The translations under genes and the position numbers were made by a program. Positions 28,631-38,176 of a stretch of 64,000 nt of DNA are shown here, piece after piece. How positions within the stretch are numbered: the first letter of the stretch is position 1; every line of letters begins with the position of its first letter. The notes beneath the pieces are model-generated. The model was not told where the DNA came from. It did no database searches and saw nothing but the letters and a program-made list of their open reading frames with translations. This stretch comes from Sungkyunkwania multivorans (GTDB lineage: Bacteria; Bacteroidota; Bacteroidia; Flavobacteriales; Flavobacteriaceae): assembly GCF_042675645.1 (NCBI RefSeq), contig NZ_JBHTJH010000017.1, positions 806,001-870,000 of the forward strand, given 5' to 3'.

Positions 28631-30943
28631 ATGAACCAAGATTATATCAAGCCAGATAATTGGTCGATCATCGAAGAAGGTTTTGATGTAGAACGCGTAA
28701 AATCTTCAGAGAGCCTTTTCAGCATCGGAAACGGTGCCATGGGACAACGAGCAAACTTTGAAGAGCATTATTCAGGACCAACATTTCAAGGAAGCTATGT
28801 AGCAGGAGTCTATTATCCTGATAAGACCCGCGTAGGATGGTGGAAAAATGGATATCCTGAATATTTTGCAAAAGTGTTGAATGCTCCCAATTGGATAGGA
28901 ATCAATGTCTATGTCAATGGAGAACAATTAGATCTTTATAAATGTAAGAAGGTCGAAGATTTTCGTCGAGAACTCAACATGAAAGAAGGATGGTACGAGC
29001 GTCGCTTTACAGCAACCCTACAGAATGACATCATCATTAAGGTGGTCTCTAAGCGTTTTCTCAGTATTGATATCGATGAGGTAGGAGCGATCAACTACCA
29101 AGTAACACCGGTCAATTCGGACGCGACGATCGTATTGGAGCCCTATTTGGATGCCGGTATCCATAATGAGGATAGCAATTGGGACGATAAGTTTTGGGAT
29201 ACCTTGGACGTTCGTCATGAAGATAATCGAGCCTTCATTACCTCACGCACCGAGAAGACCCACTTTTATGTATGTACAGGGATGGAAGTGGCGCTATTCA
29301 AAAATGCCGTTGAGATTCACCTAAAACAAGGAGTGGAAAAGTCATCAGTGAAAATTTCCTTTGAATATGAAATGAAGGTTTCCAAAGGTGAAACAGTCGC
29401 TATTCAAAAGCTAGCTGGCTACACCAACTCCATGAATCATGATAAATATGATCTGGTCACCGCTTCAAAAAGAGCGTTCGACAAGGCTTCGGCTTTAGGC
29501 TTCGATGGACTGCTCTCGGCACAGAAGGATGCGTGGGCAAAGATCTGGGAAATGGCCGATATCACGATTGAAGGTGATATACAGGCACAACAGGGAATTC
29601 GTTTCAACATCATGCAGTTGAACCATACCTACCTAGGTAAGGATCCTCGCTTGAATATTGGACCCAAAGGGTTCACTGGCGAAAAATATGGTGGAAGCAC
29701 CTATTGGGATACCGAAGCATACTGTATACCTTTCTATATGGCGACCAAGGATCAAGGCGTGGCAAGAAACTTATTGAAATACCGCTACAACCATTTGGAG
29801 AGGGCTATCGAAAATGCTGAAAAATTAGGTTTTAGCAACGGGGCGGCATTATATCCTATGGTTACGATGAATGGAGAAGAGTGTCACAACGAGTGGGAGA
29901 TCACCTTCGAGGAGATTCATCGAAATGGAGCTATAGCGTTCGCCATTTATAACTATCACCGATACACCGGCGACTATAGCTATATTCCTGAAATGGGCTT
30001 GGAGGTCCTAATCGGGATCGCTCGTTTTTGGCATCAAAGGGCAACTTATTCCGCAGCAAAGCAGAAGTTTGTGATCTTAGGGGTTACTGGTCCCAACGAA
30101 TATGAGAATAATATCAACAATAACTGGTATACCAACTATATCGCCAAATGGTGCATCGATTATACCATAGAAAACATTAAAAAGATAGAATCCGAATATA
30201 CGGAAGATTATGACCGTGTGATGGATAAGGTAAATCTCGATTGGGCCGAGGTTGAGAAATGGCAAGAAGTTGCAGACAATATGTACTTTCCATATTCAGA
30301 AGAACACCAAATTTATTTGCAGCAAGATGGTTTCTTGGACAAGGAGTTGGTCACTGTTGCTGACTTAGATCCTTCTCAGCGCCCTATCAACCAAAAGTGG
30401 TCTTGGGATAGAATTCTAAGGTCGCCTTACATCAAGCAAGCAGATACGCTTCAAGGCTTTTACTTTTTCGAGGATCATTTTTCCCTTGAAGAATTGAAGC
30501 GTCACTTTGACTTCTATGAACCATTTACAGTTCATGAGAGTTCACTTTCACCATGTGTGCACAGTATTCAAGCGGCAAAATTAGACCAGATGGAACAGGC
30601 CTATAGATTTTATTTGCGGACCTCTCGTCTAGATTTGGATGATTACAACAAGGAAGTCGAAGAAGGACTGCACATTACGTCCATGGCTGGGACTTGGATG
30701 AGTATCGTAGAAGGTTTTGGTGGTATGCGCGTGAAGAATGACACCCTCTCTTTTGAGCCAAAGATACCATTAGAATGGGATGCCTATTCGTTTAAGGTCA
30801 ACTTTAGACACCAAATACTCAAGGTCAATGTTGCGCAGTCTGGCGTCACATTTGAACTGGAAGGCGACAAGGAACTGATGATCTTGGTCGATGGGAAAGA
30901 AGTAACGGTATCGCCAAACAACATGGTAAGCTTAGACAGATAA
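28631..30943 (+). CDS. Maltose phosphorylase (GH65)
   Basis: 770 aa. N-terminal beta-sandwich ~1-270, then the (alpha/alpha)6 barrel. GGSTYWDTEAY at ~354-363 and the ECHNEWEITFEEIHRNGA segment at ~417-435 are typical of maltose-type phosphorylases. The general acid is E490 in the motif GPNEYE. C-terminal sheet ~690-770. It uses phosphate to split maltose into beta-glucose 1-phosphate and glucose, feeding PgmB. No signal peptide, so cytoplasmic. Kojibiose or trehalose phosphorylase is the alternative; neighbouring amylases and the permease support maltose. Confidence 0.9.
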   Translation: MNQDYIKPDNWSIIEEGFDVERVKSSESLFSIGNGAMGQRANFEEHYSGPTFQGSYVAGVYYPDKTRVGWWKNGYPEYFAKVLNAPNWIGINVYVNGEQLDLYKCKKVEDFRRELNMKEGWYERRFTATLQNDIIIKVVSKRFLSIDIDEVGAINYQVTPVNSDATIVLEPYLDAGIHNEDSNWDDKFWDTLDVRHEDNRAFITSRTEKTHFYVCTGMEVALFKNAVEIHLKQGVEKSSVKISFEYEMKVSKGETVAIQKLAGYTNSMNHDKYDLVTASKRAFDKASALGFDGLLSAQKDAWAKIWEMADITIEGDIQAQQGIRFNIMQLNHTYLGKDPRLNIGPKGFTGEKYGGSTYWDTEAYCIPFYMATKDQGVARNLLKYRYNHLERAIENAEKLGFSNGAALYPMVTMNGEECHNEWEITFEEIHRNGAIAFAIYNYHRYTGDYSYIPEMGLEVLIGIARFWHQRATYSAAKQKFVILGVTGPNEYENNINNNWYTNYIAKWCIDYTIENIKKIESEYTEDYDRVMDKVNLDWAEVEKWQEVADNMYFPYSEEHQIYLQQDGFLDKELVTVADLDPSQRPINQKWSWDRILRSPYIKQADTLQGFYFFEDHFSLEELKRHFDFYEPFTVHESSLSPCVHSIQAAKLDQMEQAYRFYLRTSRLDLDDYNKEVEEGLHITSMAGTWMSIVEGFGGMRVKNDTLSFEPKIPLEWDAYSFKVNFRHQILKVNVAQSGVTFELEGDKELMILVDGKEVTVSPNNMVSLDR

Positions 30944-30973
30944 TTGAAAATAAATAAGATATCTCAAATTCCT

Positions 30974-31000
30974 AATTCCAAAGCCCAGGCCTTTGGAATT
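30974..31000 (+). other. Hairpin between GH65 and SusA-like genes
   Basis: AATTCCAAAG (30974-30983) pairs with CTTTGGAATT (30991-31000), followed by TGGTTTTTGG. It may act as a leaky terminator or a processing site, separating cytoplasmic from exported enzymes in the operon. Confidence 0.5.
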
Positions 31001-31040
31001 TGGTTTTTGGGAATATCACCATGCCAAAACCAATAAACTT

Positions 31041-32969
31041 ATGAAGCCCATTTATCAAATAGGATTTTATATCCTTCTTTTGTTTGGTAGCCTAGGTTGT
31101 AAACAAAAGGATTCGACCTCGACCTCAACAGTCGACACCAATCCTGTTTCTAATCAAAAAGTGGAGCGGGTAGAGCCACCTAATTGGTGGATAGGGTTTC
31201 ATAATACTCATTTACAACTCCTGGTCAAAGAGCCAAATATAGGGGAAGCTACTGTAAAGATCATATATCCTGGGGTCACTATCAAAAAAGTACATAGTGC
31301 GCACAGTCCAAATTATCTCTTTTTGGATCTTCATATAGCACCCGAAACAGAAGCAGGAGTATTCGATATAGTATTTACCTATCCTAGTGGTACTGAAAAG
31401 AAGCACACGTATGAGCTAAAGGCCCGTTTAAAAAAGCCTGAGGACTATGTTGGCTTTGATAGTAGTGACGCAGTCTATCTGATCACTCCGGATCGTTTTG
31501 CCAATGCAGAAACTTCCAATGACGTTGTTGCTGGACTTAAAGAAGCGACGATCGACCGGTCTAAAGATTACGCGCGCCATGGGGGAGATATTGCCGGAAT
31601 CATCGCCCATCTAGATTATATTTCGGACATGGGCTTTACGGCAATCTGGCCGTCGCCTTTACTTACCAACGATATGCCGCAATGGTCCTACCATGGATAT
31701 GCGATGACTGACTTTTACGAGGTAGATCCACGTTTTGGCTCTTTGGAGGATTATAAAAGATTGGCAGACGAGACTCGAAAAAAAGGAATAAAGCTGATCA
31801 TGGATCAAGTGGCCAATCACTGTGGCTTAGAACATTGGTGGATGAAGGACCTTCCTTTTAAAAATTGGGTAAATTATCAAAAAGACTTCGAGAACAAGGA
31901 GCCTACAACATTCTCCAATCACCGCCGCACGGCAAATCAAGATAGCTATGCCTCGGTAGCTGATAAAGAGGGCATGGCCAATGGTTGGTTTGTAAGTTCA
32001 ATGCCCGATCTGAATCAGCGTAACCCATTTATGGGTAATTACCTGGTTCAAAATAGCATTTGGTGGATAGAAACATTAGGTCTCGGAGGGATTCGCCAAG
32101 ATACCTATCCATATCCAGACAAGCAATTTATGTCTGAATGGGCAGGCGCCATTATGGAAGAATACCCAAACTTTAGTATCGTTGGTGAAGAATGGAGCTA
32201 CAATCCATTGCTTATCGGTTATTGGCAGGAGGGGGCCAACAATAGGGATGGTTACGACTCTAATTTGACCTCTACGATGGATTTTGCGATGCAGCAGGCT
32301 GTTGCCGATGCGCTGAAGGAACCAGAAAATTGGAATACAGGCTTGGTTAAGATATACGAAGGGCTTGCGAATGATTTTTACTATGCCTCACCAAAAGATA
32401 TCATGGTTTTTCCAGATAACCACGATATGGATCGCGTATTCACGAGATTAAATGAAGATGTACCCAATACCAAAATGGCCTTGGCCACTTTCTTAACGTT
32501 GCCACGCATTCCTCAGATCTACTATGGAACGGAGGTCTTAATGGAAAACACGGATAAACCAGGAGACCATGGTTTGATTCGTACCGACTTTCCAGGAGGT
32601 TGGGAGGAAGATGAAGTCAATGCATTCACAGGGCAAGGATTGTCAGTCGCTCAAAAAGATATGCAGCGCTTTCTAAAGAAATTCCTCAACTATCGAAAAG
32701 ATAGTAGAGCCATTCATGATGGTAAGACCGTTCATTTCGGGCCTTTTATGGGGACCTATTTCCTTTTTCGAATCATGGATGACGAAACGGTCGTGCTAAT
32801 TCTTAATAAGAATGAAACACCTATCACCATCGATCTAAAGCGATACGCTGAGATCGGGCTCGCTGGCAAGAAGTTGAAAAACATAGTAACGAACGAAACC
32901 ATTTATTGGGGCGATGATATACAACTTGCCGAGAAAGGGCCGCTCGTGTTAACGACAAAATTTCAATAG
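31041..32969 (+). CDS. susA: SusA-like GH13 neopullulanase/cyclomaltodextrinase lipoprotein
   Basis: 642 aa from ATG 31041; the longer frame begins at a TTG and would bury the signal peptide. MKPIYQIGFYILLLFGSLGC is a lipoprotein signal. Residues ~35-130 are an N-terminal cyclomaltodextrinase-type beta-domain (VEPPNWWIGF). The catalytic barrel has region I DQVANH, the nucleophile D354 (GGIRQDTYPY), the acid/base E383 (IVGEEW) and D462 (FPDNHDMDR). A C-terminal beta-domain follows (FGPFMGTYFLFRI, VVLILNKNE). The IRQDTYPYPD motif is shared with SusA of Bacteroides. It probably degrades imported maltodextrins in the periplasm. The GH31 gene begins directly after its stop. Confidence 0.92.
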   Translation: MKPIYQIGFYILLLFGSLGCKQKDSTSTSTVDTNPVSNQKVERVEPPNWWIGFHNTHLQLLVKEPNIGEATVKIIYPGVTIKKVHSAHSPNYLFLDLHIAPETEAGVFDIVFTYPSGTEKKHTYELKARLKKPEDYVGFDSSDAVYLITPDRFANAETSNDVVAGLKEATIDRSKDYARHGGDIAGIIAHLDYISDMGFTAIWPSPLLTNDMPQWSYHGYAMTDFYEVDPRFGSLEDYKRLADETRKKGIKLIMDQVANHCGLEHWWMKDLPFKNWVNYQKDFENKEPTTFSNHRRTANQDSYASVADKEGMANGWFVSSMPDLNQRNPFMGNYLVQNSIWWIETLGLGGIRQDTYPYPDKQFMSEWAGAIMEEYPNFSIVGEEWSYNPLLIGYWQEGANNRDGYDSNLTSTMDFAMQQAVADALKEPENWNTGLVKIYEGLANDFYYASPKDIMVFPDNHDMDRVFTRLNEDVPNTKMALATFLTLPRIPQIYYGTEVLMENTDKPGDHGLIRTDFPGGWEEDEVNAFTGQGLSVAQKDMQRFLKKFLNYRKDSRAIHDGKTVHFGPFMGTYFLFRIMDDETVVLILNKNETPITIDLKRYAEIGLAGKKLKNIVTNETIYWGDDIQLAEKGPLVLTTKFQ

Positions 32970-35336
32970 ATGAAGAAGATCATATTTCTGTTTTTTCTCT
33001 TTTCATTAAGCTTGATCAATGCGCAAAATCCTTCGCGCAAATACCTATCACACTCGGAGGAGAATAACGCGCTTACCGTGAAGACCAGCGATGGAAACTA
33101 TATTTTTAAACCCTATTCCGAAGGAATTTTAGAGACCTCCTTTGTTCCAACGGGAGAGAATTTTAATTCAAATTCTCATGCAGTTGTGATGCAGCCCAAC
33201 GATTTAAAGACCGCCTATTCGTACGTAGGTGAAGATATTACCTATGGGACCAAAGGCATGACCGTGACGATCACCACTTCGCCTTTTAAGATCAGTTACA
33301 AGTATAAAGGTAAAGAACTCATCTCCGAGAAAAGGGGCTTTCATGCGGACAGCTTACAGAAGATTCAATTCAATCTCGATAAAAATGAGGTGCTCTACGG
33401 AGGCGGTGCCCGAGCCTTGGGTATGAATCGCCGAGGATATCGTTTAGAACTTTATAACAAAGCTCATTATGGATATGAGACCCATTCCGAGTTGATGAAC
33501 TTTACCATGCCCATAGTGATTTCCAGCAAGAGATATATGATCCATTTCGATAACGCTCCTATAGGCTATTTGGATCTCGATAGCAAAAAGGACAACACCC
33601 TTCAATACGAGACCATTTCTGGCCGAATGACGTATCAAATAGTCTCGGGCGATGATTGGAAAGAAGTGATGGGCAACTATACAAATTTGACTGGGAGACA
33701 ACCCATGATCCCGCGTTGGGCGCTAGGAAATTTTGCCAGCCGATTTGGATACCATTCCCAAATGGAAGCCACAGAGACGATCGATAGATTCTTCGAAGCG
33801 GAAATTCCTGTGGATGCGATCATTCTCGACCTGTACTGGTTTGGGAAAGATATCAAAGGGCACATGGGAAATTTCGAGTTCGAACGCGATTCGTTCCCAA
33901 CCCCCAAAAAAATGATCAAAGATCTTGCCCAAAAAGGAGTGAAGACCCTATTGATCACAGAACCTTTTATTCTTTCAACTAGTAAAAACTGGGATGAAGC
34001 GGTTGAAAAGAAAATACTTGGCACAGATTCGATTGGTATGCCATATCGGTATGACTTTTATTTTGGAAATACAGGTCTTATAGATATTTATAAAAAGGAT
34101 GGAAAAGACTGGTTCTGGAACATTTACAGGAAATTTACGTCAGAATACGGAGTCGGCGGATGGTGGGGCGATCTTGGGGAGCCCGAAGTGCATCCTTCAG
34201 ATCTACAGCATGCGGTCGGTTCTGCTGATGAGGTTCATAATACATATGGTCATGACTGGGCGCGCTTGGTATACGAAGGTTATCAAAGAGACTTCCCAGA
34301 TCAACGACCTTTCATACTAATGCGGGCTGGATATTCAGGTTCGCAACGATTTGGGATGATCCCATGGAGTGGAGACGTGAATCGCAGTTGGGGAGGACTT
34401 CAACCTCAACCAGAGATCGCATTGCAAATGGGCATGCAAGGCATGGGTTTCATGCATTCGGACCTTGGAGGTTTTGCTGGCGATTATGATGACGATGAAT
34501 TATACATTCGTTGGTTGCAGTATGGCGTCTTTCAGCCCATCTATCGTCCGCATGCACAAGAGTCGGTGCCCTCAGAACCTGTTTACAAGAATGAGCACAC
34601 CAAAGAATTGGCAAAGCAGGCCATCGAATTACGCTATCGTCTTCTTCCCTATAACTACAATGCGATCTTTCAAAATCATCGTCATGGGATTCCCTTGATG
34701 CGACCGTTGTTTTTTGAAGATGACAGTGAGAAGGCAACAACGATCGCCAATACCTATTTTTGGGGAGACGATTTTCTTATATCACCGGTGATGAAGAGAG
34801 GAGAAACTACACATGAGGTCTACTTTCCGAAAGGGAGCATATGGTTCGATTTCTATTCATCCAAGAAATTTGAAGGTGGAAACACCGCCAAAGTTGAAGT
34901 TAAAGAGGAATACATCCCAACTTTCGTGCGTGGCGGAAGCTTTATTCCAATGGTGCAGCCAGTGCAGACAACGGAAGAGTATTCAATACAGCAACTGGAT
35001 CTGCATTTCTTTTATGACGATTCTATTGAAAAAAGTAAACGAACGCTCTACAACGACGATGGGAAAACACCGAAGGCCTTTGAGAAGGAAAAATATGAAA
35101 TGCTTCGTTTTGAAAGTTGTTCGAATGGCAAAACCCTTCGTCTTAGCTCAGATCGTTTTATAGCTGATGGTTTTTCTGTTAAAGATCGAAATATTACCTT
35201 AAAGATCCATGGATTGAGCAGAAAGCCTAGAATGATCAGGTCTAATGGTAAGAAAGTAGACTTCATTTGGAAGGACAAAAAGAAGATCGCGGTCATAAAA
35301 ACCACCGATGTTTTCAAACTGAAAATAAAATTGTGA
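32970..35336 (+). CDS. GH31 alpha-glucosidase, exported
   Basis: 788 aa. Signal peptide ~1-18 (LSLINAQ). N-terminal beta-sandwich with YGGGARALGMNRRG, catalytic barrel ~240-600, C-terminal beta-domains. The nucleophile is D401 in GGWWGDLGEPE and the acid/base is D469 in MIPWSGDVNRSWGGL. It removes terminal glucose from maltodextrins. In the Bacteroides starch locus this role is played by GH97 SusB; here no GH97 is present and GH31 takes the position. Its start touches the SusA-like stop, and its own stop overlaps the next ATG by one base (TGATG). Confidence 0.92.
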   Translation: MKKIIFLFFLFSLSLINAQNPSRKYLSHSEENNALTVKTSDGNYIFKPYSEGILETSFVPTGENFNSNSHAVVMQPNDLKTAYSYVGEDITYGTKGMTVTITTSPFKISYKYKGKELISEKRGFHADSLQKIQFNLDKNEVLYGGGARALGMNRRGYRLELYNKAHYGYETHSELMNFTMPIVISSKRYMIHFDNAPIGYLDLDSKKDNTLQYETISGRMTYQIVSGDDWKEVMGNYTNLTGRQPMIPRWALGNFASRFGYHSQMEATETIDRFFEAEIPVDAIILDLYWFGKDIKGHMGNFEFERDSFPTPKKMIKDLAQKGVKTLLITEPFILSTSKNWDEAVEKKILGTDSIGMPYRYDFYFGNTGLIDIYKKDGKDWFWNIYRKFTSEYGVGGWWGDLGEPEVHPSDLQHAVGSADEVHNTYGHDWARLVYEGYQRDFPDQRPFILMRAGYSGSQRFGMIPWSGDVNRSWGGLQPQPEIALQMGMQGMGFMHSDLGGFAGDYDDDELYIRWLQYGVFQPIYRPHAQESVPSEPVYKNEHTKELAKQAIELRYRLLPYNYNAIFQNHRHGIPLMRPLFFEDDSEKATTIANTYFWGDDFLISPVMKRGETTHEVYFPKGSIWFDFYSSKKFEGGNTAKVEVKEEYIPTFVRGGSFIPMVQPVQTTEEYSIQQLDLHFFYDDSIEKSKRTLYNDDGKTPKAFEKEKYEMLRFESCSNGKTLRLSSDRFIADGFSVKDRNITLKIHGLSRKPRMIRSNGKKVDFIWKDKKKIAVIKTTDVFKLKIKL

Positions 35337-37219
35337 TGAAAAGAATAATATTCATTTTCTTGGCCATGACACTGCAGGTAGCATGCAAACAAGAAAAAAA
35401 AGTTGAAAAAGAAACGATGGAACATAACACCACTGCTGTGAAAGAACAAAAGAAGGTCGTATATCAAGTTTTCACAAGACTCTTTGGAAATACAAATACG
35501 ACCAATAAGCCTTGGGGAACCATTGAAGAAAATGGGGTAGGGAAATTCGAAGATTTTACCGAAAAGGCCCTCAAAGAGATCAAGGACTTAGGAGTCACTC
35601 ATATCTGGTATACAGGAGTGCCGCACCATGATGTGATCACAGATTACACCGCATACGGCATCTCAAATGACGATCCTGATGTAGTGAAAGGACGTGCCGG
35701 ATCTCCTTACGCGGTAAAGGATTATTACAATGTAAACCCAGATTTGGCCGTAGATCCATCAAAACGGTTAGAGGAATTCCAAGCATTGATCAAAAGAACA
35801 CATGATGCAGGCCTCAAGGTCATCATTGATATAGTTCCCAATCATGTAGCACGGAATTACTCTGGATTGACCAATCCAAAGGGAGTGAGCGATTTCGGAG
35901 CAGAAGATGATACCACTGTTGAATATAAGCGCGAAAATAATTTCTATTATATGCCAGGCGAAGACTTTCAAGTACCTATTTGGCAAGATGGATATCTGCC
36001 CTTAGGTGGGGAGAAAAACCCATTAGCGGATGGTAAATTTGAAGAAAGTCCAGCAAAATGGACAGGAAACGGTTCGAGACGCGCACAACCTGGATTTCAC
36101 GATTGGTACGAAACGGTGAAGGTAAATTATGGCGTTCGTCCGGATGGAACCAAGGATTTTGATCAATTGCCAGAAGGATACGATTCGAAAGATGTTTCTG
36201 CCCATTTTGAGTTTTGGAAGGATAAGGACGTGCCCAACTCTTGGAAGAAATTCAAGGAAATTGCTTTATACTGGACCGCCATGGGTGTGGACGGTTTTAG
36301 ATTTGACATGGCAGAGATGGTCCCGGTAGAGTTCTGGAGCTACCTCAATACCGCTATCAAAAATGCCAATGAAGACGCCTTTTTACTAGCGGAGGTGTAT
36401 AACCCCTCCTTATATCGAGACTACATCAAAAAAGGAAAAATGGATTATCTCTACGACAAAGTGGAGCTTTACGATACCCTGAAGCATATTATGCAAGGAC
36501 ATGGAAAAACAGACCATTTGCCAAAGATCCAAGACGGTTTGGCCGATATAGAACATCATATGCTTCACTTTTTAGAGAATCATGACGAACAGCGTATCGC
36601 AAGCCCAGACTTCGCTGGAAATGCAGTAAAAGGTAAGCCAGCCATGGTATTGTCGGCAACTATTTCTACCTCACCTACCATGATCTATTTTGGACAAGAA
36701 GTAGGGGAGCCTGGAGCTGAGGATGCTGGTTTTGGCAAGCCCACCCGTACTTCTATCTTCGATTATATCGGAGTGCCGCATCACCAACGATGGGTGAATG
36801 ACAAAAAATTCGATGGGGGACAACTTTCCACCGAGGAAGTCGACCTTCGTAACTTTTATAGGAGACTGCTCAATTTCACGCTGGGTAGCGATGCCTTGAT
36901 GGGGAACTATCAAGAAATTCACTTCATCAATCGTGAGGAGACGGAAGGCTATGACCATCGACTGTTCTCATTTGTGCGATGGTCGGCAAACGAAAAGTTG
37001 ATCATCGTCAATAACTTTGATGAACAGAAGAAATACACTTTGAATCTCAAGTTGCCATCCGATCTCATCGCCAAATGGAATCTTGAAGATGGGACCTATA
37101 AAGTTGAGGACCAACTTGGCGAATCGGCTTTCACATCCAACTTAAAAGTTGAAAATGGAAAAGGAAGTTTGGCTTTAGAGATACATCCGTTAGAATCTTT
37201 TATATTTAAAATAAAATAA
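35336..37219 (+). CDS. GH13 alpha-amylase-family lipoprotein
   Basis: 627 aa from ATG 35336, which overlaps the GH31 stop as TGATG. An earlier in-frame start would run into GH31. Lipobox TLQVAC (Cys ~17) followed by a Lys/Glu-rich linker. Barrel signs: IIDIVPNHVARNYSG (region I), nucleophile D324 in GVDGFRFDMAE, acid/base E353 in FLLAEVYNP, and D416 in FLENHDEQR. A C-terminal beta-domain follows (LIIVNNFDEQKKYTLNLKLP). Lipid-anchored, facing periplasm or surface. Exact specificity (endo-amylase or maltogenic) cannot be read. Last gene of the operon; a hairpin plus T-rich tract follows. Confidence 0.92.
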   Translation: MKRIIFIFLAMTLQVACKQEKKVEKETMEHNTTAVKEQKKVVYQVFTRLFGNTNTTNKPWGTIEENGVGKFEDFTEKALKEIKDLGVTHIWYTGVPHHDVITDYTAYGISNDDPDVVKGRAGSPYAVKDYYNVNPDLAVDPSKRLEEFQALIKRTHDAGLKVIIDIVPNHVARNYSGLTNPKGVSDFGAEDDTTVEYKRENNFYYMPGEDFQVPIWQDGYLPLGGEKNPLADGKFEESPAKWTGNGSRRAQPGFHDWYETVKVNYGVRPDGTKDFDQLPEGYDSKDVSAHFEFWKDKDVPNSWKKFKEIALYWTAMGVDGFRFDMAEMVPVEFWSYLNTAIKNANEDAFLLAEVYNPSLYRDYIKKGKMDYLYDKVELYDTLKHIMQGHGKTDHLPKIQDGLADIEHHMLHFLENHDEQRIASPDFAGNAVKGKPAMVLSATISTSPTMIYFGQEVGEPGAEDAGFGKPTRTSIFDYIGVPHHQRWVNDKKFDGGQLSTEEVDLRNFYRRLLNFTLGSDALMGNYQEIHFINREETEGYDHRLFSFVRWSANEKLIIVNNFDEQKKYTLNLKLPSDLIAKWNLEDGTYKVEDQLGESAFTSNLKVENGKGSLALEIHPLESFIFKIK

Positions 37220-37270
37220 TGCAGTGCTGAATAAAACAACCTATCCAAGTAAACGTAAATTCGGCATGTT

Positions 37271-37310
37271 AACCTCACAGGATTATGATTCCTGTGAGGT
37301 TTGTTATTTT
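37271..37310 (+). terminator. Hairpin after the GH operon, REP-like, possible terminator
   Basis: AACCTCACAGG (37271-37281) pairs with CCTGTGAGGTT (37291-37301), followed by TGTTATTTT. It can terminate the operon. The same CCTCACAG/CTGTGAGG arms occur at 62690-62722, so it is probably a dispersed repeat adopted as a terminator. Confidence 0.65.
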
Positions 37311-37312
37311 TG
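37305..37312 (+). promoter_or_regulatory. -7 box TATTTTTG upstream of GDPD gene
   Basis: An exact TAnnTTTG match lies 22 bp before the ATG at 37335. The -33 TTG is not clear because that position falls in the preceding hairpin. Confidence 0.5.
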
Positions 37313-37334
37313 GTGAAATAAAACTGATTCGAAC

Positions 37335-38096
37335 ATGACATGTTTTTCAAAAGTGTTGAGCTGCGTTTTAGTAACAATAACCCTCCAATCCTGTCAGGAA
37401 ATGAAAACAACACCGCTAAATATTGGACACCGAGGTGCACGTGGACATGTGGCCGAAAATACGGTTGCATCAGTGAAGAAGGCCATGGAGCTAGGAGTTG
37501 ATGGGGTAGAGATCGATGTGTTCAAATGTGCTAGCGGGGAAATTGTTGTCATTCATGATACAACATTGGACCGTACAACGAATGGTACAGGCTACGTGAT
37601 GGACCATACCTACTTTCAGCTAAAGCAACTCAAAGTCGAGGGCGAATATACCATACCCTTACTTCAAGATGTGCTGAAAGCACTTGATAAAAAAGTGAAG
37701 CTGAATGTAGAGCTAAAGGGCCCTGGAACCGCGGACAGGGTTGCATTCATTCTCAACTACTACATAGAGAAACAGGGTTGGAACCCAAAGGATTTTATCG
37801 TCTCAAGTTTTGATTGGGATGAGCTAAGAAGTTTTTATCAACTTAACAAAGAAATTCCGATCGGGATCCTCACCGAGGACGATCCTCTTGACGCCATTGA
37901 TGTGGCCAAGGAGCTAAACGCATTTTCAATTCATCCAAATCACAGATTCTTGACCAAGGGGAATGTCAAAGCCATTCAGTCTGAAGGTTATAAGATCTAT
38001 ACATGGACGGTAAACGATCCTGCAGATATTCAACGGATGAGGGCGCTCGGGGTGGAGGCGATCATTACCGATTATCCCGAACGGCTACGAGAGTAG
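37335..38096 (+). CDS. Glycerophosphodiester phosphodiesterase (GDPD) lipoprotein
   Basis: 253 aa. Lipobox TLQSC (Cys ~20). GDPD signature: IGHRGARGHVAENT (catalytic His and Arg), VDGVEIDVFKCASGEIVVIHD (metal-binding Glu-Asp and the second His), VKLNVELKG, and the C-terminal YTWTVNDPADIQRMRALGVEAIITDYP. It hydrolyses glycerophosphodiesters to glycerol 3-phosphate plus alcohol, here probably in the periplasm. A single gene with its own promoter box. Confidence 0.92.
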   Translation: MTCFSKVLSCVLVTITLQSCQEMKTTPLNIGHRGARGHVAENTVASVKKAMELGVDGVEIDVFKCASGEIVVIHDTTLDRTTNGTGYVMDHTYFQLKQLKVEGEYTIPLLQDVLKALDKKVKLNVELKGPGTADRVAFILNYYIEKQGWNPKDFIVSSFDWDELRSFYQLNKEIPIGILTEDDPLDAIDVAKELNAFSIHPNHRFLTKGNVKAIQSEGYKIYTWTVNDPADIQRMRALGVEAIITDYPERLRE

Positions 38097-38163
38097 TTTA
38101 TTTCTTACTGGCCATTTTTGAATAGCAAAATATTTTTATTTAGAACAATCGAAACGGTTCGAT

Positions 38164-38171
38164 TACTTTTG
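38164..38171 (+). promoter_or_regulatory. -7 box TACTTTTG, possible leaderless transcript
   Basis: An exact TAnnTTTG lies only 5 bp before the ATG at 38177. Transcription would start at or next to the start codon, so translation may be leaderless. The -33 TTG is weak. Confidence 0.5.
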
Positions 38172-38176
38172 CAGCG

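Noticed and set aside
30993..31040. N-terminal extension of the SusA-like protein
   Set aside because: It starts at a TTG just after a hairpin and would hide a clear lipoprotein signal peptide beginning at ATG 31041.
35048..35467. 139-codon minus-strand open frame opposite the GH31/GH13 junction
   Set aside because: Both plus-strand genes are well supported here; the frame has low-complexity Phe-rich sequence and no homology features.
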